Assembly: GCA_004298545.1 (NCBI GenBank)
Contig: SCQX01000210.1
Span: forward strand, 1-38,541
Direction of reading: 5' to 3'
DNA length: 38,541 nt
Origin: Candidimonas sp.
Lineage (GTDB): Bacteria; Pseudomonadota; Gammaproteobacteria; Burkholderiales; Burkholderiaceae_B
The notes beneath the pieces are model-generated. The model worked only from the letters and a program-made list of their open reading frames with translations, searched no databases and was not told the origin of the DNA. The first letter of the stretch is position 1, and each line of letters begins with the position of its first letter. The translations under genes were made by a program, and so were the position numbers. This document shows positions 25,571 through 32,968 of this stretch, piece after piece.

Positions 25571-26305
25571 TCAGAGGCTTTCGACATCCGGCTCCGTCCA
25601 CACCCCGTCTGTAAGGATCTGGAACGGCCTGAAGCGCGACTTGTAGCGCATTTTACGGCTTTCCTTGATCCAGTACCCCAGGTAGAGCCACGGCAGGCCC
25701 AGTTGCCGGCACTGCGCTATTTGCCACAGTATGCCGTAGGTGCCAAGGCTGCCATGAGCTTCCGGGTCGAAGAAGGTGTAGACCGCCGACAGCCCGCTCT
25801 TGAGGATGTCGATGATGGACACCATGACCAGGCGCCCGTCCGGCGTGCGGAAGTCGACGAGGCGGGAGTCGACGCGGCTGGCCAGCAGGAACTGTGTGTA
25901 TTGGGACCGGCTGTCTTCGTCCATGCCGGCTCCCGGGTGTCTCTGCTTCTGGTAGCGGTCGTACAGCGCGAACTGCTCTGGGTCCCAGTGCAAGTCGGTA
26001 GTGTGCGCCACCAGGCCGCTGTGGCGTCGGGCGGTCTTGCGTTGTGTGCGTGTTGGCTGGAAGCGCCGCGCGTCGATGCGGATGGACTGGCACGCGTGGC
26101 AGGCGTCGCAATGGGGCCGGTACGTGAAGAGGCCGCTACGGCGAAAGCCTTGTTCGACCAGAGCCGAATAGACTTCGGGACCGATCAGGTGCGAGGGGGC
26201 GGCAACCTGAGAGCGCGCCTCGTGCCGTGGCAGGTAGCTGCAGGGATAGGCCGCCGTCACGTAGAACTGGACGGCCTTGAAAATGGATTCCGACGGGTGG
26301 CTCAT
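25571..26305 (-). CDS. bpt: Aspartate/glutamate leucyltransferase Bpt
   Basis: Bpt transfers leucine from Leu-tRNA to proteins with N-terminal Asp or Glu, marking them for ClpS/ClpAP degradation. The 244-residue product matches the ATE/Bpt family: [15 protein letters not shown] with the conserved Cys, the [18 protein letters not shown] cysteine cluster, [14 protein letters not shown], and [18 protein letters not shown] near the end. The ATG at 26305 is used. The longer frame up to 26413 has no supporting features. It lies 79 bases after aat, the other N-degron transferase. Confidence 0.95.
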   Translation of the reverse strand: MSHPSESIFKAVQFYVTAAYPCSYLPRHEARSQVAAPSHLIGPEVYSALVEQGFRRSGLFTYRPHCDACHACQSIRIDARRFQPTRTQRKTARRHSGLVAHTTDLHWDPEQFALYDRYQKQRHPGAGMDEDSRSQYTQFLLASRVDSRLVDFRTPDGRLVMVSIIDILKSGLSAVYTFFDPEAHGSLGTYGILWQIAQCRQLGLPWLYLGYWIKESRKMRYKSRFRPFQILTDGVWTEPDVESL

Positions 26306-26384
26306 GGTGGGCTCGACAGTGTTGCTTGGCGTGCCGGCGGCTGACCGATTCCCCGGTGTGCCGGCGTGGCGGCCGACCAATCCA

Positions 26385-27131
26385 TTATGACGGGGTTGGC
26401 GCACCGAGCGCAAGTGGGTTCGATTGCATCAGGCGGCCCGCCGGCCACCTCGGCGCCGGAAGAGCCACTGCGGCGTCCAGCAGGGCCAGAAACTGGCGCC
26501 GCGCCATGGGGCGCGCGCCCAGGCTGGCAAGGTGGCTGGTCTGCTGCTGGCAGTCGATGTGGGAAAACCCGTGTTGCCGCAGGAAGTCCACGAGGTAGGC
26601 CAGTGCGATCTTGGAGGCATCGCGGCGTCGGTGAAACATGGATTCGCCAAAGAAGAAGCGTCCCAGGGCGACGCCATACAGTCCGCCCTCCAATTGGCCG
26701 TCGATCCAGGTTTCCACACTGTGCGCCTCGCCGGCCTGGTGCCACGCCAGGTAAGCGGCCTGGATGGCGGGCGAGATCCACGTGCCCGCCTGCGTGGCCC
26801 TGGGTTGCGCGCAGGCCTGGACCACGCGTTCGAAAGCAGTGTCGGTCTTGATCTGGACGGATGCGTGGGCGCTGTACTCGGCGTGCGCAATTTGTCGCAG
26901 GGTCTTGCGCAGCGAGTGCGACGGCTTGAAATCCGCGCACGCCAGCACCATGCGCGGGTCGGGGCTCCACCACAGGATGGGGTCCTCTTCGTTGTACCAG
27001 GGGAAAATTCCGCGGCTGTAAGCAGCGCGCAGCCGCGTCAGCGACAGACAGCCGCCAATGGCCAGCAACCCGTCGGGGAGCGCCGATGCCGGATCAGGAA
27101 ATGGTGAGACTTCGTCGAGCCAGACTAGCAT
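26385..27131 (-). CDS. aat: Leucyl/phenylalanyl-tRNA-protein transferase Aat
   Basis: Aat adds Leu or Phe to proteins with N-terminal Lys or Arg, making them ClpS-recognised substrates. The 248-residue protein has the family signatures [61 protein letters not shown] and [16 protein letters not shown]. It starts 9 bases after the NUDIX gene and is followed by bpt. Together the two enzymes cover basic and acidic N-terminal residues of the bacterial N-degron pathway. Confidence 0.97.
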   Translation of the reverse strand: MLVWLDEVSPFPDPASALPDGLLAIGGCLSLTRLRAAYSRGIFPWYNEEDPILWWSPDPRMVLACADFKPSHSLRKTLRQIAHAEYSAHASVQIKTDTAFERVVQACAQPRATQAGTWISPAIQAAYLAWHQAGEAHSVETWIDGQLEGGLYGVALGRFFFGESMFHRRRDASKIALAYLVDFLRQHGFSHIDCQQQTSHLASLGARPMARRQFLALLDAAVALPAPRWPAGRLMQSNPLALGAPTPS

Positions 27132-27140
27132 GACGGCTGT

Positions 27141-27725
27141 TCATTCACGTGGCGGCGGCAGGGCGTAATGGTGGATGGGGTACACACCGCGACGGCGGTC
27201 TTCCAGGTAATGTTCCAGCGTGGTGCGCACCGTGCGGAAGGCGAGATCGGCCCATGGAACGTCGGCGGCGTCGAAAAACCGCGCTTCGAGTGTCTCGAAA
27301 CCGGGCGACATCTCGGCCGCGAGCACACGCGCCAGATAAAAGAAATGGACTTGTTCGACGTGAGGCACGTCGATGATGGTATAGATCTGGCCAAGCTCGA
27401 ACCGTGCGCCCGTTTCCTCCTTGGCTTCGCGCAGAGCGCCCTGCGCCGTGGTTTCCCCCAGCTCCATGAAACCCGCCGGCAGAGTCCAGAACCCGCGCCG
27501 CGGCTCGATCGCACGGCGACAAAGCAGCAGCTGTTCACCCCATGCAGGAACGACGCCCACGACGTTGAGCGGGTTGTGATAGTGCACCGCGCCGCAGTGT
27601 TCGCAGACGTCGCGCGCGCGCGTGTCGTCGGGGGGTACGCGGTGCGTGGTGGCGTGGCCGCACTGGGTGCAGAATTTTTGTGCGCGTGGGGCAGGAAAAT
27701 AGAAGGAAGGGGCGTGCGGAGTCAT
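27141..27725 (-). CDS. NUDIX hydrolase with N-terminal zinc ribbon
   Basis: This is a NUDIX-family pyrophosphohydrolase of 194 residues, probably acting on a nucleoside diphosphate derivative. An N-terminal zinc ribbon (KFCTQCGH and VCEHCGAVHYHNP) precedes the NUDIX box GFMELGETTAQGALREAKEE. The VGVVPAWGEQLLLCRRAIEP strand comes just before it. This arrangement is common in proteobacterial zinc-ribbon NUDIX proteins of uncertain substrate. The ATG at 27725 fits the family start, and earlier in-frame ATGs at 27749 and 27797 are possible. It lies 9 bases upstream of aat. Confidence 0.9.
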   Translation of the reverse strand: MTPHAPSFYFPAPRAQKFCTQCGHATTHRVPPDDTRARDVCEHCGAVHYHNPLNVVGVVPAWGEQLLLCRRAIEPRRGFWTLPAGFMELGETTAQGALREAKEETGARFELGQIYTIIDVPHVEQVHFFYLARVLAAEMSPGFETLEARFFDAADVPWADLAFRTVRTTLEHYLEDRRRGVYPIHHYALPPPRE

Positions 27726-27972
27726 TGTGAGAATGCCGGGTGAATCCATGTAAAGTACTCGATCGCGCATGCGTTGTCGCCGCGGCCGGCGCGTCAACCA
27801 TTATCGCGCGTTGCGCTTGCGCCATGTCGGTCGCGGCCGCCCTGCGATACATTCGGCCGCTTGCGACGGCGCGCGGGGCGCATTGGCGCCAGCGGCGAGG
27901 TCGGGACCGTCTACAATACGCCCGGTCTCTTGCGGGTGCCAATGGCCGACCCGATTTCCAGCGAGTCTATTC

Positions 27973-28410
27973 GTGAATCCCAAAGGCTGTTCATTTCTGC
28001 TTGCCCTGTTCGTGGTCGTGGTGGGCCTTGGGTTGGGTTATGGGAAGTTTCGCGCGCAGCAGCGCAAGGCATTGCGCGACGCGCGCATCGCGCAATGGCA
28101 CGGGCCGCTGCTGGCCATGCTTGGCCATCCCCCGCATGTCTCGTTTCGCAACCAGGCATTCAGCGTTTCGGGGTTTCTTTGCGGCGAGTTTGCCGAAGCG
28201 GCGGCGTCGACGGTGCCACACTTCCAGCGATTCGTGGTCAGCCCCGACCATGTGGTCGTGGTGGGCGCGCGCGCCTACACGTCGAGCGGCGACGAGCTGG
28301 CGCGCCGCCAGTGGCGCGATGATCAGGCCCGCCTCGATCAGTTGACGGCGCGCGGCGCCACGCCCGAACACGCATTCGACGCGGTGGCGTGGGATCCCCA
28401 TTGCCAATGA
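27973..28410 (+). CDS. Small membrane-anchored protein of unknown function
   Basis: I do not recognise this protein. Starting at the GTG at 27973 it has 145 residues. An N-terminal hydrophobic helix (FLLALFVVVVGLGLGYG) is followed by a basic stretch (RAQQRKALRDARIAQW) and a soluble domain of about 100 residues ending GATPEHAFDAVAWDPHCQ. The frame is open further upstream but without an ATG near the helix, so GTG is the likely start. There is no strong ribosome binding site. It is 40 bases upstream of the racemase gene and may be co-transcribed. Codon usage looks like that of its neighbours. Confidence 0.66.
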   Translation: MNPKGCSFLLALFVVVVGLGLGYGKFRAQQRKALRDARIAQWHGPLLAMLGHPPHVSFRNQAFSVSGFLCGEFAEAAASTVPHFQRFVVSPDHVVVVGARAYTSSGDELARRQWRDDQARLDQLTARGATPEHAFDAVAWDPHCQ

Positions 28411-28450
28411 ACCGGGATTACTATTTGGAATACAAGGGATATGTCGCGGC

Positions 28451-29218
28451 ATGGTGAATGACGACACGGTTGAGGCGTTGCGCGACGCGGACGATTCGCG
28501 CTTCGGTGGCCCCTTCCTGGGGGTGCTGGGCGGCATGGGCCCCATGGCGGGGGCGGTGTTCATGGAACGGTTGACCGCCCTCACGCCCGGCAGCGTCGAC
28601 CAGGCGCACGTGCCGGCAATTCTGTGGAGCGACCCGCGCATACCTGATCGTCCCGCGGGCCGCGCGGGCATGGGGCCAGACCCGCTGCCCTGGATGCGCA
28701 ATGGCATGCGCCATCTCGAGCGCGCGGGCGCGCGCGCCATCGTCATCCCCTGCAATACCGCGCACGTGTGGTACGACGCGCTGGCGGCGGCGGTGTCGGT
28801 TCCCGTCCTGCATATCGTATCCGCCGTCGTCGACGATCTGCGTCGCCAGGGGGTGGCGCGTGGCCGCATCGGCTTGCTTGGAACGGCCACGACGCTGCGG
28901 CTGGCGCTTTACCAGCGCGAGCTGACCCGCCTTGGCTACACTTGCGTCGTGCCGGACGAAGACGAACTTGCGCGTCATTGCGCCGAATCGATCCGTCTGG
29001 TGAAGATGAACCACCTGATCGATGCCCGCGGACCCGCCACCGAAGCGGTGGTGTCGCTGCTGCGCCGTCGAGTCGATGCCGTGGTGTTGGGCTGCACCGA
29101 GTTGCCGCTGGCATTGCCGCATGCCGTTCGCGGGGAATTCGGTACCGTCATGACCGATTCGATCGACGCCTTGGCGCTGGCGGCAATTGCCTGGCATGCC
29201 GCGGCTGTCGGCTCGTGA
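28451..29218 (+). CDS. Aspartate/glutamate racemase-family protein
   Basis: This is a PLP-independent racemase-family enzyme of 255 residues. It has the start GVLGGMGPMAG, the first catalytic cysteine C101 in VIPCNTAHVWY and the second C215 in VLGCTELPL, the two-cysteine arrangement used for proton abstraction in aspartate racemase-like enzymes. HIVSAVVDDL and GLLGTATTLR are further family segments. Substrate could be aspartate, glutamate or another acidic amino acid and cannot be decided here. It converges on copD, 31 bases away. Confidence 0.9.
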   Translation: MVNDDTVEALRDADDSRFGGPFLGVLGGMGPMAGAVFMERLTALTPGSVDQAHVPAILWSDPRIPDRPAGRAGMGPDPLPWMRNGMRHLERAGARAIVIPCNTAHVWYDALAAAVSVPVLHIVSAVVDDLRRQGVARGRIGLLGTATTLRLALYQRELTRLGYTCVVPDEDELARHCAESIRLVKMNHLIDARGPATEAVVSLLRRRVDAVVLGCTELPLALPHAVRGEFGTVMTDSIDALALAAIAWHAAAVGS

Positions 29219-29249
29219 ATCCAGGGATCCGTCGCCCGTTCGCCACCTT

Positions 29250-30134
29250 TCATCTGGGCAGCATGGTGGTGCCGAGTCTGGCCGCCAGTATCAGTACGGC
29301 CACGAGTACGATTGCTTCGACGATGAGCACCGAACGGAATCCGCGAGCGCCCGCATCCTCTCCCTTGTCCAGGCGTTTCATCCAGGACCATCGGTCCCAG
29401 GAGCCGAGTGCTACGGCGACTACTGCCAGGGCGACCTTCGTGGCGAGAATCTTGGTGTAAGTGGTGTCCCACGGGTGCGCCGAGGGGCCCAGTGTGCGGA
29501 CCGCGTTGACCAATCCCGTGGCGACCACCGTCGGCACGGCGATTGTCGCCATCTTCGATAAGCGGTGCGCAAGCGCGCCGCGCTGTCGTGTGCTCCAGGT
29601 GTGCCAGGTGGGAATCGACAGCGCGCAAATGCCTACCGATCCCGCCCACGCACCCGCGGACAAGATATGAATGGTGTGCACCAGTACGGCGGCGCTGAAA
29701 AATCCGTCGTCGGCCGCGTGTCCGGTTGCGGCACGTGCGTAACTGAAGGCAATCAGGCCCGGTATGTATAGCAGCCCGTAACGCGAGCGCGGGGTTGCCC
29801 GCGCGGCGCGCGGGCCAACCGCCGCCGCCAGTATGATCCAGGCGGCCAACGCGACCCAGACCATGGCGCCGTAATCCGACCGCGTCAGTACCAGCCATGC
29901 GGCGCCCGGAAAGCCCGCGGCGTCCGTATCCGTCATCGCGACGGTGGATGCCGAGAAGTATGCCGCCAGCCCGATGCCGAGCAGCGCGATGATCCAGCGA
30001 CTGTAGCGGAAAAGACTGGCGGCCACTGGCGGCGGCACCGCGCCGCGTATGACCGCGGTGCCAATGCCGCCCGCCAGCGCTGTGTCGACCCAGGCGGCGG
30101 ACAGGGGTTGCAGCCACTGTGCGGCCACGCTCAT
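29250..30134 (-). CDS. copD: Copper resistance/uptake membrane protein CopD
   Basis: CopD is an inner-membrane protein associated with copper import or tolerance together with CopC. The 294-residue product has about eight hydrophobic segments and the CopD-domain region HTIHILSAGAWAGSVGICAL, with histidines H153 and H156 (about) that could bind metal, followed by VPTVVATGLVNA. It lies 11 bases after copC and is the last gene of the trmB-orf216-copC-copD operon. Confidence 0.9.
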   Translation of the reverse strand: MSVAAQWLQPLSAAWVDTALAGGIGTAVIRGAVPPPVAASLFRYSRWIIALLGIGLAAYFSASTVAMTDTDAAGFPGAAWLVLTRSDYGAMVWVALAAWIILAAAVGPRAARATPRSRYGLLYIPGLIAFSYARAATGHAADDGFFSAAVLVHTIHILSAGAWAGSVGICALSIPTWHTWSTRQRGALAHRLSKMATIAVPTVVATGLVNAVRTLGPSAHPWDTTYTKILATKVALAVVAVALGSWDRWSWMKRLDKGEDAGARGFRSVLIVEAIVLVAVLILAARLGTTMLPR

Positions 30135-30145
30135 CGTTGCAGCCG

Positions 30146-30535
30146 CTACTTTACGGTGAACGTGTAATGACCTTGTGTGCGGTGGCCGTCATCGGCCACC
30201 GCCACCCACCGTACCTCGTATTTGCCGGCGGATAAGGCGGGCAGTGCGACACGCATGATTTTGCGTGAGCGGCCTTCGACGCTTGATTTCGCGCGATTGA
30301 CCGGTTTGCCCTCGGCGTTGCGCACCGTCAGGTGGCTGAACGCCGACTCGAGCGGATTGTCGTACGAGATGCGCACTTGTTCGGGGGCGGCCACCGTTGC
30401 GCCGGGCGCCGGAGTTTCGTGAACAGGGTGGGCGTGCGCCCAGGCCTGCCCCGCCACGCCGAGCGTGAGTACGCCGGCGGTGGCGAACGAAACGAAGATC
30501 GCGCGAACCGTATGATGCGGGGTGGCGGTGGTCAT
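30146..30535 (-). CDS. copC: Periplasmic copper-binding protein CopC
   Basis: CopC is a small beta-barrel copper chaperone of the periplasm. The 129-residue precursor has a signal peptide ending GQAWA (residue 33), so the mature protein would begin HAHP with His34 at the N-terminus, the usual Cu(II)-binding arrangement. The histidine of ADDGHRTQGHYTF near the C-terminus (H118) completes the expected site. The body shows the family run PAPGATVAAPEQVRISYDNPLES. The frame upstream of the ATG at 30535 is disregarded because it precedes the signal peptide. It is 10 bases after orf216 and 11 before copD. Confidence 0.92.
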   Translation of the reverse strand: MTTATPHHTVRAIFVSFATAGVLTLGVAGQAWAHAHPVHETPAPGATVAAPEQVRISYDNPLESAFSHLTVRNAEGKPVNRAKSSVEGRSRKIMRVALPALSAGKYEVRWVAVADDGHRTQGHYTFTVK

Positions 30536-30545
30536 GGTTCCGATC

Positions 30546-31196
30546 CTAGTGGAGCGACGCCAGTTTGACGCTCGTATCGCCCAAAGCGTGCGCGACATCA
30601 TACATGGCCTGGTTGAGTAGTTTGTGTGTGTTTTCATCGGCACCATGGCCGTATTTCACGTCGATGTCGGCCATGACCTGGTTATGAATGGTATGCGATA
30701 GAGCCTTGTCGAACAAGTAGCCGGACCAGAACGTTCCATCGGGCGTCGTGCCCGCCTGCACCAGTGCGCGGGCCAGCTTCACACCCTTGAGATCCGCAGG
30801 CGCCTTCGGGAGCTTCACGCCCGCTTCGGTGGCGCGCTTGAGGCCGTCATGCACCGCGAACGTCATGCCGTTGATGAAATTCTTCACGTCTTTCTCGCCA
30901 TACTGCTTGTTCAGCTTGGAGACTTCGGCTTTTACGGTTTTTTCACCCAGCATCGACACTAGCGCCTTGTCGAATGTGAAATGTTCGGCTCCGCCCCCGG
31001 CCTTGACCAGCGCAGCGGTGGCGGTAAGTGCCGGTGCGCCGGTGTAGATCGGGCCACCGAACCAGTTCATGCCCATGTCTTTTTGCGCGGTGGCGGGTGC
31101 CGCGTTGTCGGCGGCAGCGGCGGTGCCGGCGAAGGCCAGACCTAGCGCGGCGGCCAGTACGACCGGTGCAGCGGAGAATTTCCGAGTGAATTTCAT
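30546..31196 (-). CDS. Periplasmic protein of unknown function in the cop operon
   Basis: I do not recognise this family. The 216-residue precursor has a clear signal peptide (MKFTRKFSAAPVVLAAALGL, cleavage near AAA-AD at residue 29). The mature part looks largely alpha-helical and carries eight histidines spread along it (residues 72, 116, 168, 171, 184, 191, 203, 216) and no cysteine. Met41 and Met43 lie near its N-terminus. Its place between a TrmB-type regulator (46 bases upstream) and copC (10 bases downstream) suggests a metal-binding or metal-sensing periplasmic role. That is inferred from context only. Confidence 0.8.
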   Translation of the reverse strand: MKFTRKFSAAPVVLAAALGLAFAGTAAAADNAAPATAQKDMGMNWFGGPIYTGAPALTATAALVKAGGGAEHFTFDKALVSMLGEKTVKAEVSKLNKQYGEKDVKNFINGMTFAVHDGLKRATEAGVKLPKAPADLKGVKLARALVQAGTTPDGTFWSGYLFDKALSHTIHNQVMADIDVKYGHGADENTHKLLNQAMYDVAHALGDTSVKLASLH

Positions 31197-31242
31197 AATG
31201 GGTTCCTTTGAAATGATGATGGGAGGCTTCGCGCCGACGCGA

Positions 31243-32076
31243 TTATGCGGCCTTGGCGCTGAGCCCTTGCAGATAGGCGGGAAACCCCCCGTCGGGGTAT
31301 AAATCGTTGAGTTCGCTGAGTACCGGTGCGGGCAAAAGCTCGCTGATGTGATTTCCCAGCGCCTCGCTGAGGGTCGCCAGGGTGAGGTTCTGGCGTATGA
31401 ATGCGCTGGCCAGTTCCACCAGCAGTTGCTGGTTGGTTGTCATGCCGCCGGTGGTGTCGTCGCCCGCCTGCCCCACCAGCGCGGTTCCGTCGTCGGCAAC
31501 CAGCACCAGCCAATGGCAGCTTGTGTCGGGTGCAATCGCATGGCGATGGATGGAACCTTGACAGCCGCCGCACTCGTGTTCGCAGGCTTGCAGGCAGAGT
31601 GTCGTGATATGTATGCCGCGTTCGACCGCCATGCGCAGGGCAGCGGCCAGCGCGGCCGCTTCGGAAGCCTGCAGCGCGATGAACAGCGTGCTGTGGCAGG
31701 TATCGATGATTTGCTGCGCCTTTGCCAGCAATTCGTTGCCCCGCAGGTTGAAGACCACGGCGGGCTCGTGCTTGCGCGTCTGGTGCGCCAGCGCGCGTCC
31801 CGCCGCGACCAGGGCGCGCTTGTGTTCGAATTCCAGGCTGCGCAGCAGCTGGCGCGGAGGCGTTGGCGTGTAACGCTGGCTGCCATCGTGTTCGGCGCGC
31901 AATATGGCGCCGCGCTCGACCAGTTTTTCGGCCACCGCATAGATGTTGGCGCGCGGAATTCCGGTTTTCTTGGCAAGCTCGTAACCGTTGAGCGCGCCCT
32001 CGCTGACCAGCGCCGCGTAGGCGCGTGCTTCATATTCGGTGAACCCGAGCTGTTGAAGCGTTTTGATCGTATCCAT
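31243..32076 (-). CDS. TrmB-family transcriptional regulator with Cys/His-rich insert
   Basis: TrmB proteins are winged-helix regulators best known from archaea, where they sense sugars. This 277-residue protein has the N-terminal TrmB domain (LQQLGFTEYEARAYAALV, GYELAKKTGIPRANIYAVAEKL, GSQRYTPTPP). It then has a PLD-like effector region carrying C161, C165, H167, C169, C172, H177, H179 and C187 within 27 residues. Such a cluster is unusual for a sugar sensor and looks like a metal site. The gene is the first of an operon with orf216, copC and copD and overlaps its own promoter with repeated operator-like sequences. Copper or zinc sensing is my inference. The ATG at 32076 is used. Confidence 0.86.
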   Translation of the reverse strand: MDTIKTLQQLGFTEYEARAYAALVSEGALNGYELAKKTGIPRANIYAVAEKLVERGAILRAEHDGSQRYTPTPPRQLLRSLEFEHKRALVAAGRALAHQTRKHEPAVVFNLRGNELLAKAQQIIDTCHSTLFIALQASEAAALAAALRMAVERGIHITTLCLQACEHECGGCQGSIHRHAIAPDTSCHWLVLVADDGTALVGQAGDDTTGGMTTNQQLLVELASAFIRQNLTLATLSEALGNHISELLPAPVLSELNDLYPDGGFPAYLQGLSAKAA

Positions 32077-32092
32077 TGCGTATGCGGGCCGG

Positions 32093-32120
32093 CAACTAGT
32101 AGTTGTTTGTATAGCAACTA
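32093..32120. promoter_or_regulatory. CAACTA/TAGTTG operator-like repeats at the trmB promoter
   Basis: CAACTAGTAGTTG (32093-32105) is a 13-base palindrome. A further CAACTA at 32115-32120 makes an inverted repeat with the TAGTTG at 32100-32105. The third half-site overlaps the -10 box of the trmB promoter, so a protein bound here could block transcription. Confidence 0.6.
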
Positions 32121-32144
32121 TAGACTAAATCAGCGGACTGTCAA
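32117..32144 (-). promoter_or_regulatory. Sigma-70 promoter of the trmB-cop operon
   Basis: On the minus strand a perfect TTGACA -35 and a TATAGT -10 are separated by 16 bases. The -10 overlaps the CAACTA repeat. It lies about 40 bases upstream of the regulator's ATG. Confidence 0.78.
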
Positions 32145-32236
32145 GACATGAATGCGTGTTGCGGCGCGCCTCGTGGCGCAGGGTGTGGGTGCGCTGCGGC
32201 GCCCGATCGACGGGTTGGGTGTGAGGAGGAGGCACG

Positions 32237-32264
32237 AAAAAGCCCGCGCGACGGCGGGCGGGCT
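32237..32264 (-). terminator. Rho-independent terminator downstream of tRNA-Cys
   Basis: On the minus strand AGCCCGC and GCGGGCT form a 7-base-pair stem with a 10-base GC-rich loop, followed by a TTTTT tract. It lies 87 bases after the tRNA 3' end. Confidence 0.8.
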
Positions 32265-32350
32265 GGTCATTCGATGTCGGGAAAAACGGGAAACCGCGGA
32301 AAATGTATTAGATTCGTATCGGCGAGGTGCCTGGAAACCCGCGGGAACAC

Positions 32351-32424
32351 TGGAGGCGCAAGCCGGAATTGAACCGACGTACACGGATTTGCAGTCCGCT
32401 GCATAACCACTCTGCCATTGCGCC
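32351..32424 (-). tRNA. tRNA-Cys (anticodon GCA)
   Basis: The minus strand reads as a complete 74-base tRNA with an encoded CCA end. The acceptor stem pairs GGCGCAA with TTGCGCC, the D-arm contains AGAGTGGTTATGCA, the anticodon loop is CTGCAAA giving anticodon GCA for cysteine, and the T-arm shows GGTTCAATTCC. No intron or mismatch is evident. The terminator at 32237-32264 follows. Confidence 0.97.
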
Positions 32425-32471
32425 GCGCCCTTCGCCACACCTGCGTCATGGCGCGCGAAAGTTAGCCTTCC

Positions 32472-32477
32472 ATTCTA
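32472..32477 (-). promoter_or_regulatory. Candidate -10 of the tRNA-Cys gene
   Basis: The minus strand has TAGAAT 47 bases upstream of the tRNA 5' end. No convincing -35 is present, so this is a weak call. Confidence 0.3.
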
Positions 32478-32497
32478 CACCATCGATTCGCGTCCAT

Positions 32498-32884
32498 TCA
32501 TGGATTCAGCAAGTCGTGCGTGCTCGTGCGTGATCGGTCGGCGGTCGCCTTCAATGCATTGACGAACTGGGTATTGCTGTCAACGATGAATTCCCGCCAT
32601 TTTTCCATCAATGAATCCGCCGATTTGGCTTTCAGCTCGGTATCGTACGAGAACTGATGGATGGCAACCGATTTGCTTTCTATCAGAAACCTGACGTACG
32701 CGAATGCGGTGATGGAGTCGTCCGGCTTGCTCAGGTTCAGTGACAGGTCGAGCACGAGCAGGGGGAAACGGGCCGTGGCGAATTCTATTTCCTTGGAAGC
32801 ATTCGTATTGGCGATGGAGCAAATGGAGGGGAAGATGCGACGGAAGTCTTGAACCAGCCCGTCGAACGCTTGTTCGCTTGTCAT
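32498..32884 (-). CDS. Unrecognised small protein beside tRNA-Cys
   Basis: I do not recognise this 128-residue protein. It has no signal peptide or clear membrane helix. It alternates short hydrophobic strands (FPLLVLDLSLNL, ITAFAYVRFLI) with polar stretches and ends in a helical, charged tail (EKWREFIVDSNTQFVNALKA). Its base composition is lower in G+C than the neighbouring genes, and its position next to a tRNA gene is where imported DNA often sits. No integrase or flanking repeat is present, however. There is no clear ribosome binding site upstream of the ATG. Confidence 0.66.
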   Translation of the reverse strand: MTSEQAFDGLVQDFRRIFPSICSIANTNASKEIEFATARFPLLVLDLSLNLSKPDDSITAFAYVRFLIESKSVAIHQFSYDTELKAKSADSLMEKWREFIVDSNTQFVNALKATADRSRTSTHDLLNP

Positions 32885-32968
32885 CGAAAAGTTGGCCCGT
32901 TGTCAGGCATCATTCGTGTTGGACGGTCGGAATACGGCGTCGACCCTTTTGCCGCCCGATCGCCGTCG

